Shown here: piece by piece, positions 4,708 to 15,700 of the stretch
How the letters are laid out: the number at the start of each line of letters is the position of its first letter
How positions within the stretch are numbered: the first letter of the stretch is position 1
IMG/VR virus record: IMGVR_UViG_3300033233_000144
Location: 1 to 27,526 of that record
Reading direction: 5' to 3' (one strand)
From: a virus
Length of the DNA stretch: 27,526 nt
Translations under genes and position numbers: made by a program
The notes under the pieces: generated by a model
Databases searched by the model: none
Told to the model about the DNA's origin: nothing
Seen by the model: the letters and a program-made list of their open reading frames with translations, nothing else

Positions 4708-6584
4708 GGTACCATTAAATGATCGGCGGCGGCACGGAGGCCAACGCTCCAGCTCACGCCCCCCTGGTAGTTGCCCCAGTTGGAGCACCGTGAGCCAGAG
4801 TTGACGCCGACCGCCCGAGTGCCGCCCAAGATAACGCGCACAAGGCCATAGGTGCCAAAGGTGTAAACTTGTCCTCTCCCGCCGTTGATATCCTTATAAG
4901 AGGCAGCACCTGTTACATCTTGATATGCACTGCTATCATCGCCCCAGATCCAGTGATGGCCACTGGCCTGCTCCAACCCATATTTGCTAGTGTACCCAGC
5001 ATTGCGTTGAGTAGTGGGATAAGTGGCGGCGGTGGAGTCGATGGACTGATTCTCCGTTACACCGAATGCGGCCAGGATAAACTCCTGCTCGCGCAGCAAC
5101 CGCTTTTTATAGGCTGCGGCGATCTCGATAAAATCCCCCCACTTTGGGGTCGCATAGGTGACTGTGCCGTTGCCGCCAAACTCAAGCGGTTTTTTCGGCA
5201 GCACCGTGCCGGAGGCGATATCCGTGCCTGCCTTGCTAGTGCCGTTGGTGGTGTGGTTGGTGCCGCAGAAGTAGATATCCACCCAGGTGCGGCCTGCAAC
5301 CAGGGCCATGCCCTTGGGGTCACAGAGTGGCCGCCACTTGAGATCCCAAAGGGAAAAGGCATTGATCCCGGCAATCAGGTCAACATCCGCCTGAGTCCAG
5401 ATCATGCCAGTGTTTGTGAATATCAAAGATACTGTTGCGCTAGCAGTAGATACTACAGATAAAGTCACCTGCGACGCCGAATCTACGGATGTAATTACAG
5501 CCGATACCCCGATTCCTGTGCCAGTTACCGTCATGCCTTTATGCAAATCAGAGGTAGAAGCTAACCCGGTAATAACCGCGCTAGAAGTTGTCGTTGTTCC
5601 ACTCCTCGTTACAGTGGATATATTAGAGAATCCCGTTGCAATTCCGACAGCAGTGCCTGGGGCAGTCAAGCCATAATGGAAACCGCCGATCATCCGGCTA
5701 TTGGCCGTGGTGTACCCGGTGGGTGCGGTAAACGAGGCATCGGCCCTCACGGTGCCATCGGTGCAGGCGTAGATGGCATAGTCGGTGCCTGCGGTGAGGG
5801 CGGGCATGACCACGGCTGTGTCAACGGCGATGATTACCGCCACCCCGGCAACCATGATGACCTTGGTGCCTGCCTTGATGGAGATGGTACCAGCCGCGGT
5901 TTTGGCGAAGGCCACGGTGGAAGAGTCGAGCTTGAAGAAGCCGGGGAATACAGTCGCGGTTGCAAATGCGGTGGTTGCAAGTTGGGTGGTGTTTGTTCCC
6001 GCCGCCGCCGTGGGGCCAGTGGGGGTTCCCGTAAAAGCTGGAGAGTCCAGATTGGCTTTAAGATTATCAGCCGTGGTTGCAAATGCGGTGGTTGCAAGTT
6101 GAGTCGTGCTTGTTCCAGCTGCCGCCGTGGGAGCGGTGGGTATTCCTGTGAAATTCGGAGACACAAGACTCACTGTTAATGCAATCCAGTTGACTACGTC
6201 GTTAGCAGGATCAACGGTTAACGAACTTGTTGCTGTAATATGCCTATAAGACTGGAAATTTATCGGAGAAAAGACAACCATCCCCGTTGTATATGTAGCA
6301 CCGGATACCCAAGCGGCTACAGGGGCAGCGGAACCTACTGCTGTATCAACATACTGTTTCGATGTGGGATTTTGATTTGCAACTGGTGTGGGAACGGTGA
6401 TATTTGCCCCCGTGAAGTTATGATTGCCACTGTATATGTCGCCAGCCTTAGAGGGCTTGGTGATCATCTCCGTGTTTACTGTGGTAAAGCCAGCGGCTAT
6501 GCTGTCTAATTCGGCCCTGATCTGCGCCGAAGATCCAGGTGCGTTAAATGCCGGGGCAGTCCCATGCGAATAATACGTTGTCAT
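4704..6584 (-). CDS. Tail fibre / receptor-binding protein with C-type-lectin-like tip (626 aa)
   Basis: This is a virion adhesin that binds the host surface. The start at 6584 follows GGAGGGT. The N-terminus (about 1-120) is a virion-attachment-like region. Two 39-residue repeats (about 142-220) share the core PTAAAGT-TTQLATTAFA, typical of trimeric fibre shafts. A Ser/Thr/Val-rich beta region follows. From about 420 the sequence resembles Mtd-like and formylglycine-enzyme-like C-type-lectin domains: KWRPLCDPKGMALVAGRTW, then LLREQEFILAAFGVTENQS, GHHWIWGDD, and the final LGGTRAVGVNSGSRCSNWG ... VGLRAAADHLMVP. That final segment is where variable residues fall in proteins diversified by retroelements. 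No reverse transcriptase is in the window. Confidence 0.85.
   Translation of the reverse strand: MTTYYSHGTAPAFNAPGSSAQIRAELDSIAAGFTTVNTEMITKPSKAGDIYSGNHNFTGANITVPTPVANQNPTSKQYVDTAVGSAAPVAAWVSGATYTTGMVVFSPINFQSYRHITATSSLTVDPANDVVNWIALTVSLVSPNFTGIPTAPTAAAGTSTTQLATTAFATTADNLKANLDSPAFTGTPTGPTAAAGTNTTQLATTAFATATVFPGFFKLDSSTVAFAKTAAGTISIKAGTKVIMVAGVAVIIAVDTAVVMPALTAGTDYAIYACTDGTVRADASFTAPTGYTTANSRMIGGFHYGLTAPGTAVGIATGFSNISTVTRSGTTTTSSAVITGLASTSDLHKGMTVTGTGIGVSAVITSVDSASQVTLSVVSTASATVSLIFTNTGMIWTQADVDLIAGINAFSLWDLKWRPLCDPKGMALVAGRTWVDIYFCGTNHTTNGTSKAGTDIASGTVLPKKPLEFGGNGTVTYATPKWGDFIEIAAAYKKRLLREQEFILAAFGVTENQSIDSTAATYPTTQRNAGYTSKYGLEQASGHHWIWGDDSSAYQDVTGAASYKDINGGRGQVYTFGTYGLVRVILGGTRAVGVNSGSRCSNWGNYQGGVSWSVGLRAAADHLMVP
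5955..6166 (-). repeat. Two tandem 117-bp repeats in the tail fibre gene
   Basis: The plus-strand sequence TTGCAAATGCGGTGGTTGCA occurs at about 5960 and again 117 bases later, at about 6077. Each is followed by a similar stretch encoding the core PTAAAGT-TTQLATTAFA. This corresponds to a 39-residue shaft repeat duplicated in tandem. Such repeats lengthen or shorten fibres by recombination. Confidence 0.75.
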
Positions 6585-6598
6585 TTTTTACCCTCCAG

Positions 6599-6677
6599 AA
6601 AAAAGGCCCCACCTTGACCGTTATGGTCAAAGCAGGGCCTGCGCTCCGCTTAATAAATCGCACCGAACTATCGGCAC
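6599..6677 (-). terminator. Two-hairpin RNA module ending in an intrinsic terminator, copy A
   Basis: Read on the minus strand, a first hairpin (GTGCCGA-TAGT-TCGGTGC, 6660-6677) is followed by TTATTAAGCGGAGCG. A second, longer hairpin comes next (outer AGGCCC/GGGCCT, inner TTGACC/GGTCAA; 6604-6640) and then TTTTTT. It lies between the 33-residue membrane peptide and the ribosome site of the tail fibre gene. A very similar module with compensatory changes is present at 25340-25417, which argues for selection on the RNA structure. It should lower read-through into the fibre and lysis genes or be processed. Confidence 0.8.
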
Positions 6678-6687
6678 TTGTTTTTTT

Positions 6688-6789
6688 TTACTTGTTTTTC
6701 GTTTTAGGCCGCAACCAGTCCCTTATCTCCATCATGATAAAGAGTACAAAAACTATCTCTATCATCGGGATAACGATTTCGTCTATCAT
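6688..6789 (-). CDS. 33-aa single-TM peptide between giant gene and tail fibre
   Basis: The ATG at 6789 overlaps the TGA of the giant polyvalent gene (ATGA), and the frame runs 33 codons to TAA just before the two-hairpin module. The peptide is one membrane helix (IVIPMIEIVFVLFIMMEI, residues 5-22) with an acidic start and a basic end (RDWLRPKTKNK), giving a clear inside-positive orientation. Coupled translation with the giant gene and this clean topology support a real gene. Possible roles are a small holin-like, antiholin or membrane-anchoring peptide, but the sequence does not decide between them. Confidence 0.6.
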   Translation of the reverse strand: MIDEIVIPMIEIVFVLFIMMEIRDWLRPKTKNK

Positions 6790-9700
6790 CTGGGCCTCAA
6801 TGCTTCCTGTAGTTGGCCCCTTAGTTCTGTCGCCTGTTCGGGAGGAAGATCGTTTAGCTTATCCCTATGCTGTACCAGCACGGGCCGGAATAACCGTCTC
6901 TCTGCGTCCGTTGCAACTGAAAAAACCCGTAACTCGTCCTGTATCCCCAGCCGCTTAAACTGCTGCTGCGCCGCCTGAGTTTTGATCGCACGTTGCATAG
7001 AAAGCAGGTCTTTTGAAGTAAGCTTCCCTATCTTAGCATAATTTCGGGCTTCTTGCCAAGCGGAATTGTCTTTGTTTCGCATTCTCAGTTCCAACTCATA
7101 TTTGAGCTGGCGCCGGTCGAAATCTGCCTTTGTTACTGTCCCGTGCGGTTTCTCGTTGTTAATATCCGACATCATCTTTTGCGCCGGGGTCTTGGTAAAC
7201 TCCGAGGTAGCAGGCATAATTCCTATTAACGGACCAAGCATACTTGGCAAAGAGTCGCCACGGCTGTATGCTTTTTGCGTTCCCCTCATCCAAAATGGGA
7301 CAAATGCCTTAGCCGCATATTTCCCGACATCTGCCGCCTGCGCAAAGCTGTTGTCCTGTTTGTCGCGAATCTGGGTGCCGTAATAATCCCGGTTCTTCGC
7401 AATATCTCCCATAAGCGAAATTAGAGGGTGCGTCTTATTCAGCAGGGTTGTTCCAGGCTTATTGAAATAGGCGTAAATGTCCTTGGCATAGGTTGGCAGA
7501 AGAAACCTCTCCGGGTTCCCGCGCTCGTCAGTCTTCCCTGTTCTAAAGGCTAAAAAGTCCATGCCAGCCGGTTGCTGTCCTGTCAGGGCTAAGGTCATTA
7601 ACCCGTTCACCAGGCCAGTAACCGTCAACAAGGAAATGGTATAGGCCATCTTGTCCGTCATTACCGGCTTCTCTCCATTCTTGATTGCCTGAAAAACCTT
7701 GGCAAAATCATGTAATCCACCACCGACCTCAACAATCGTACCGCCTGTCCATCCAGGAGCCCGGACAAGTGCCTGCACAACATTCTTAGCCACGTTATGC
7801 GCCAACAACCTCTCATAGACCACCTGGCCTAAGCGAGAATCAACCCGGTTCCATATATATTGCATGGCCAGCCGCATCTCTTCATGGCTGGCATTCGGGT
7901 TGACCCGGTTCCACTCCTGCGCCATTTCAGAGAACACTCCGAACTTTTGCCGCGGAACAAGCCATTCGAGTATTGGCCTAGCCATCTGCTCCACCATCGC
8001 CGAAGGGGACCTAGCAATGGCCGAGAGCTTTTCACCATTGCTCCAATTTTTAAGCATCTTATCCGTAGATGAAGTACGGAGTCGATTATCAACCGCATCC
8101 CGTGCCCCAGCCATCTCAAGCCACTTGACAATTTGGGGAATCTCTTGCCCGATTACATCCTGCCCATGGAAAGCCCTGAGAACCTTATCGCCAAGCATGG
8201 GATTTTTCCACAAAGCCGATGGGGATTGCAGCATGAACTTTGCTGCCGCTTCCATGTCGCCACGGGCAAGAGCTTTTACCCCAAGCGCGAAGTGGGAAAT
8301 TACTGACTCTCCTCCGGTGAACCCGGCATGGAAAGCGGAGAGTACGCCAAGCTGGAATTGGTTTAGTGCGTTTGCCACACCCATGTATCCGGTGTAGATC
8401 GGCCCAACATATTTGTTTTCGTAAAGCGATTTTGACAGATAGTTGGTGAAAACCTGGGCAACATCTTCTTTGGCCGCATAATGGTAACTCTTGCCGTCCT
8501 GCTTTGTTGCCACGCCATACGGCTTAGGGATAAGGGTATAACCTGGAGGCGCATCTTCTCCGGCATGCACAAGCACAGCGGTCCCATCCTCGGTCATTTG
8601 CTGCAATACCCTGTGCGTGGTAATAAACTTCTGCATATCAGCAAGTTTAGCAAATGCCATATCCAGAGGGGTTCCTTTCGGGACAAATCCGGCCTTGATA
8701 CCATCATCAATCGTGTCAAATATCTTGGCTTTGGTATGAGCCTTGCTCCCCTCCAAGCTCTTCTGATCAGAAAAATGTTTTGCAACCGCATCCGCATCTT
8801 CCCACATGCCGGTGAAATAGTTTTCCCGATACGCCGTTGAATCCGGGACCACCTCATTTGCCTCTTTCCATGTCGAATCAAACATCCCGGAAATGGTATC
8901 GGCTATGGCCTGCAACTCTGGAGTCTTTTGCTCTTTCCCGTTCTGAATCCTGGATATAAAATCATAACCCTCTTCCTTGGGCATTGCATTGAAGGTCTTG
9001 TCTGCCAGTACCCCAGTGGATGTCTGCATGAGATCAAGCATCTTCCCGGCCCTGGTTGTCGCATCTGAATACTCTTTGGAAACCTCGTTCAGCTTACCCT
9101 TGAACTCTGCCGTCTGGTGGAAGTTCTTGCCCATCTGCTCCAAGAGAACTGAGGCGGCCACCGCAGCATCGTCTGTACGACTTGCAGGGTACGAGAAAGC
9201 TTTCAGCCCATCGTAGGCCGCAGAGAGTCCCTTGGCTGCCACCGACGAACTGGCCGAATTGATAACCCTATCTTTCAGCCTGGTAATCTCGTCGTCGGTC
9301 TTTGGCGCTTCCGGCTTAGAAGAGGCATACTTTTTCATCTCCGAAAGAAGGTCTTCACGGGATCGGGAGAAAAGTGGGTAGCTGGCCGGGGTGTTCTGGC
9401 CTATGGGTAGGTAGGGCATGGAAGCGCGCTCCTCCCCTGTCTCGACCATCATCCCATCTGGGTGCGGCCTCATGCCTCCCTTTTCAAGAACGACATCCGC
9501 CGTCCCCATCTTCCCCTTGCCATACGCTTCAAGCATTGCGGGGAGCTGGGTGTCGTATAATTTTTTCAGTCCCTCGCCACCGGCCCTCAAATCAAGGCCA
9601 GAAAGTGTTCCTGATTCCCTATTGCTGTCTTCTATCTTTTGGGCAAGCTCTTTCCCTATCACTTCCTCGACGCGACCTATTGCTACGTTCTCCTCTGCGA

Positions 9701-12700
9701 ATATCTTATTCTTGCCATTGTCGAAGGCACTTACATTATATCGTCCAGTTGCCTTTCCTTTGCTACCAGACAGATGTTTAAGCGAATCACGCACGTCTCT
9801 GAGCTTGTTGGTATCTGTGTCAGACAGGCCATCCTTCACGGCTTTATTAACGGCAGTTGCGGCCTTGTCCCATTCGTTCTCATATTCTTTGCTATATTCT
9901 ACCTTGCTTATCTGCTTCTCCAACGAATACCTATCAGCCTGAGTTTCTCCCGCGCTGCGGCCAGGCTTGGTCGCCAGAGCCACCCCATCAAATCCGTTCT
10001 CCTTGGCATAGGCCAGGATACGCTTCACGCCTAGCTGGTAGATGTTGTCCTTGAGATAGGCGGGCATCTTTTCTTGGTTGGCGGGGTTAGGACCCTGCAT
10101 CTCTTCAATCCTCAAAATGCGCTTGCCGTCGGCGTTGACCTCGTTGAACCGGATGCGGACGATGGGGTTTTTCAAGTCTTGATATTGTGAGTGGCCGTCT
10201 TGCCATCCGGCTCTGTTCTCTCCCTGCATCTCAAGGGCATAAGACTCTCTCTCCTCTTTGGATAACCCTTCCCACGTGGTTTTTGGAATAGCAAACCACT
10301 CTTGCGCCTTAGAAATATCAGCCTCTGTTAGGGGGGGTGGTTTTATTGCACCAGGGGCCGTAACAAACATCTCGCGGTACGATCCCTCAACACTTCCCGG
10401 CTCTTGATAGGTTGAAAAGTGGGTTCCGGTTTCATCATTTATAGCGTAATCATCCAACAGGCTTTGGAGATTGGGGCTATTTTTTACCTGAGATATAGCT
10501 TCTTCAGCGGTATCTACGCCATAAACTGAATCTACTTGCTCGTCTCCTATATAGACCCTGAAGCCTCCGCCGCCATCCGGGATTGCTTTCCACTCTAATT
10601 TGGTATCCCCCAGCACCACATCCTTAAGCTCAACCGTATTGGCCTTGACGAAATCAACCAGCTCGGCCTGCGTCACCTTGTCCGTCGGCTTCTTGGCGGC
10701 AAGAAATTCAGGCAGCCCAACAGCATCCATTTCTGTCTTTTTCACGCCCTGTTTGGCGAGGAAGTTCATCACCCCCTGCGCCTTCATGCCCATAAAGTGC
10801 AACCGGGTAGCCTGTTCAAGCTTGGAGTAGATTGTCTTGGCCGCTTCGATTATCTGCTCCTTGGAATACAGTGATGGTGAACTCTCGCCAACCGTCAAGT
10901 TTTCTTTGGCAGTTGCCTTATCCCCCATGCGTCGTACTCCCTGCGTCACCAACGCCACCAGATCATCGGTAGTCAGGTTCTTCATCGATACGCCCATGCG
11001 CATAAGGAACATGCGGATGTTGGCTATGGTCTTTTTGAACAGGGATGTGTCGTGGTTGGCTTTATTTTCGATGAAGTATGCAAGAGCCTCTTCCCTCTCC
11101 ATCTCTGGGGCGGTATCGCTTGGAACCCTGCGGAAAGCGTCCTGCACCCGATAATCAGTGGCTTTCAGCTTCTCGAACTGGTCAAGGATGGCGTCGTGCT
11201 GCTTGGTGAAAATGGCGTCTTCTCTCATAAGGGAATGCAGCCCTTCATGGAGCATGACATATTCGGCGTCACCGGCCTTGATGTTGTCGGCCACAAGGGT
11301 TATCTGCCGGATGCGCGGATCGTAGGTGCCTGCTATGCTGCCGTCTTTGGAATAGAGGGGTTTTACTTCTTGGGAGTTATCCAGCCGCCGCTCGGAGTCT
11401 TGACTGATCCCATTTTGATTGCCGCCTCTTCCGCCAACTTTATGAGGGAAGAGTGACTTGAGGCCAGCGAGCCCTTTGCCTCCAGTGAGGATGTAGGCTT
11501 GGACTTCGCTTCCGGTGAGGTATGTTGTGGGGTATCCAAATTCATGCTCAAACTCTACCTCGCTTATGCCTGCCTTGTCAAGCATGGCCTGAATTTTTCC
11601 TTCTGGCGCAGAAAGCCAATTCTGGTATCGGCTTGCGGACAACGCTACCGCCGCGACTGGCGTGTTGCCGTCGCCAGACAGCTTATCCACCAGCGCGTTG
11701 AATGTGTCGCCTGATGTAAAATTGTCATCAACAACAACTATCTGGCCGTCATTCGGGGTTTTCCCGGCGAACATTTGCTCATTGCTGAATCTGGCCTTCT
11801 GTGACGCTCCAGTATTGTGTGCGCCGGACTCTTTGGTAGTGTCTAGCCAGTACTCCCCTCCAGTCCGCTCCGCAAGCAACTGTGCATACGCAATAGGAAT
11901 CATATTCAGATGCGGCCCTTCCTTGTGGACCACTGGCACGAAGTACACCTTTTCGCCCTGGGCGATCTTTGCTTTAATATCCGCCAGCAGCCTATCGGTA
12001 ACTGTGTCTCTAACGAGCCTTTGGGCTGCAGCAATATCCCCACCACGCTTCGCCGCTTCGTAGTCCGGGTGGCTTTTAAGCTTGGCAAGTGTGGTGGTCT
12101 TAATAACACTCCCTAAAGATTCAGGGTATAACCCAGGGGGAAGAACCCGAGACGCGGCACTTTTCAACGCTCCATCACCTCGCAACTCATCCACACTCTG
12201 CACGATCCGCAACTTGCCCGATGTGGTCAGCTTGTCATATCCGCGCTTGAGGAAGGTTCGGAGTTCTGTCGCTACCTGATCCGTGGTAGTGCCAGAGGGG
12301 GTGGTGGTCTTGGCATATAGCGGCGCGCCCTTGTCGGTTCCTTTGGTTTTGTCTGGATATGCTATTACTGATTCCTTTTTTATTTCCTCCGCCAGATTGC
12401 CGTTAAATGGAACTCGCCAGCCAATACCGCCAGCCCCCCCGGTGCGGACATTGTTGCTGCTCCAATTATCTCCATCCATCCCGTTATTTTTGACGTACCA
12501 GATATACTCATCGCCAATGGTAAACCACTCCCCGCCACCATAGATGTTCTGCGTGTCAGCGTAGTTGGTGCCATCTGGGACATTCAAGCCATCGGGCCGC
12601 TCGCCATCCTTTTTGATTTCTGCGGATATTCCTTGTAGTGCTGTCTTCGCTCTTTTTTTCTCCGTGCTTGCCGCCTCATCCTCCCGCAACTGGGCGGATT

Positions 12701-15700
12701 CTTCTTCGGTTGCCTCCCTTGCTATCGCCGAAAAAACATATCCTTGCTCGTCTCCAACACCGAATGACATGCCGTCATGCCGGAAATACTTCTTGGATGC
12801 AGAGATGATAGTAACGTACTTCGGCCCATCGTCGCGGGGGTTGCGCATTGTCTCGCCTGGGTGCATCTCCCGCCAGCCGTAACCTTGACCGCCACCAAGG
12901 TGAAATTGCTCATCTGGCAAGACGCCACTCCCCCCAGGCCCGTCAGGCCCATACTTTTTCAGTCCATCAGGGACAGAGCCGGTCACATACCATTGCGACC
13001 TGTCTCCGTCAAATCTGGCGCCGTTCAGTTTTGCGATGGCCCGGTCTTCGTATGGGACGCTCAAGTATATTCTTGGAATTGATGCCTCGGCTTTTTTTGC
13101 TTCGTCCTTTACCGCCTCTGCTTTTTTCTTTGCCGCCCTCACCGAATCAACGGCAGCGTCAAGCCTATCTTGCAATTCGGGATGTTCGCTAATCCCAAGG
13201 CTTTTCAACTTATCAACGCCATTCTGATAAACGTAGTCAGGTGCTTTTTCTTCGACAAACGCCAGCCATTTTTTAATTTCCGGGATTGCCGATTGTCTTC
13301 TTGACTCCTGCTCCTGCGCGTCAGATAATGGGTATATGGTTGTGTTTGTTCCGTACTTTGATGAGTTGGTTTCGACATTCGCGGAGACCGAATATGTCTG
13401 CCCGATCTCCCACCCGTCACTTGTCTCATTTATTTCGACTTTTACCGGATAGTTTTTGCCATCACGGGTTGCCTCAAACCACTTCCGGCCTCGCTTGGTG
13501 ATGGTTAATTTTTCACGGCCAAACCGCCCTGGTGGCAACGCAACGGCTTCCTGTTTTTCGCCAACCATATCATCCTGGGTTGACAAACCAAGGGGGGCAT
13601 TTGTCGCTTTTTCAAGCCGATCCTTGGCCTGCTGCTCGAACAACTGGTCCACCCCATGGGTGAAGTCATTCCACAGGCTGCCTGCTCTTTCCTCCGAACC
13701 GATCTTGCTCTTTGCCGCCTTTACAATAGCATTTGCGTCTTGGATGTTTATCAGCCGGGCTCTTTCCTTTGTCCTAATGGCCGATTCTGGCACGCCTTCC
13801 GCCTTGGCCAAATCCTTTTCTGCTTCGGCAAGGCGGAAGGCGTCAAGGGCTTTTTCTTTCTCGGTCAGGCCTCCGCTCTCAGACGCTTTGTTTCCTCCCT
13901 TATCTGCCGGAGTGACGGCGGGCTTTTCTGCGCCCACCACTGGAGTATTAACCTTATCAGTCTGGACATGGGGGGTCTCCTTTTGTGCGAGATCGGGATA
14001 GTCGGCAAGGACTTCGGCGGGTACGGGCTTCCCTTCTGCCAAAGCCTTTTCGATAACATCTTTATGGGTTACTCTGGCATTGACCCTTTCCAATAATTTG
14101 TCGGTTTCTTCTGGGGTTAAATCAATCTCACCCCGCTGAGCCGCACGAAGTCGCTCCGCTGCATTTTCTGCCACCCCATACCGCAGGACTTCTCCTTTTA
14201 TTCCGTTGGAAACAGCGGTGGATTTATCATTTTTGGTTGGCCGTGATTGTGCTACCTCTGGCCGTGTGGATTCTACCGCGCTGTTCCATTCCTTTGCGGT
14301 CATCTGCCACGGCTCCTTTTGCGTCTCGCTTTTGGAAGACAAATCAGCTTGTGTCTCATTTGCTGCGGGTTTTGAGACACTATTCTCCAGCGCAGACTTC
14401 GCACCAAGGTATTCGATATAGGCTTTGACAAAATCTTGGGTCTTCGCCATACCCTTTGCGCTGAGATTGTAGCCCTGGTTCGTTTCCGGGTTCACCCACC
14501 ACAATTCTTTGCCAACTTTCTTAACGACAGTGAGCCCTTCCGCAAATTTCCTTCCAACCATCGCTTTTGCTTCGGCGGCGTTCTTATCCCCATGCTTACT
14601 TATGATTCTCTTTTCCTCTCTCCACGCCGCAGCATTCTTCTTGTTCACATCATCTTGGGAGTCAGAGACTCCAGCCCACTCCCTTATTGCCTTCCAGGTT
14701 GCGCCCTGTTGCTTGGGGAGAGTCACCCCTGTTGCATCGGTAAACGCCTGCTTCGCCCCTTTGTTCAGCCCATTGGAAAGGTGCTCAAGCGCATAGGCGT
14801 CTTTGCTGAGGATGGCATCGGCAAGACGATAGTGCATGTCGGAAGGAATGCCGTCATGCCCAGCTCGTTCCTTCATAATTTCCGCATACCGCTGTGCAAT
14901 CTGCTCACGGGACATTACTTTTTCGCCAAGCTCCAGCGCCTTCCCGATCTCCGCCTCATGCTTCTTGGCAAAGGTCAAGCCGCCACGTTTGGGATTGGGG
15001 AGACCCTTGACCTTGATCCCTGCCGCTTCCAGCTTGGCGCGGATCTCTGCCGTGTCGCCCTTGACGATGATGGACTTTTCGCCTTGGGGTTCTATGGTGA
15101 TTTTTGCGGATGTAGCGGGAGCCGTAGTGCTGACCGGCTCAGTGGGGGACGGGGCTACTGCGGCTTGCTCGGTTCCGGCAGGTCCGGCACCGGCTTCATC
15201 AACAGGTCTCGCAACCCATTGATCTGCTCCGGGGGTACTCCTGACGCCTCCATTTCCTTCAATGCCTGTTCCGCTTTCCGAAACCCTTCTTGTATTGAGT
15301 TCATTGGTGGCCTCCTTGTTTATATTATCGGCATTGCCTCCCAAAATAGCAAGCTTTTTGCCGGTTCTTCCCTCGTACATCGCCCCGACAAGGTTGAAAA
15401 GCTGCTGAGGGAAAGACACGGTACGGTGCAGACCATTCTTTCGGATTACCGAAAACACGTCCGCCATGTCCGCCTGGTCTTCTTTGGGTATGGCCTTCTC
15501 AAAATGTTCAAGGGCCAGATCAGGGTTATCCATCCCGATCGGGACATGGGCCGGGTCATACTTCACGTCTTCCCGCTGAATGACGCCGTTCCCGCGCTTA
15601 ATACCATCTACAGGCAGCATGTCGAACGGGCTAAGAATCTTCGTCTCTTTTCCATCCAGAACGGCATTCCCCTGACGGTCATACCCGGAATGGTGATATT

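Noticed and set aside
4120-4788. Minus-strand frame of 222 codons over the HNH gene
   Set aside because: The plus-strand NUMOD4/HNH motifs are clear and have a good ribosome site; the minus frame has shadow-type composition.
5676-6179. Plus-strand frame of 167 codons over the tail fibre repeats
   Set aside because: Its Gly/Cys/Arg-rich repetitive sequence mirrors the fibre repeats on the other strand; there is no start context or family.
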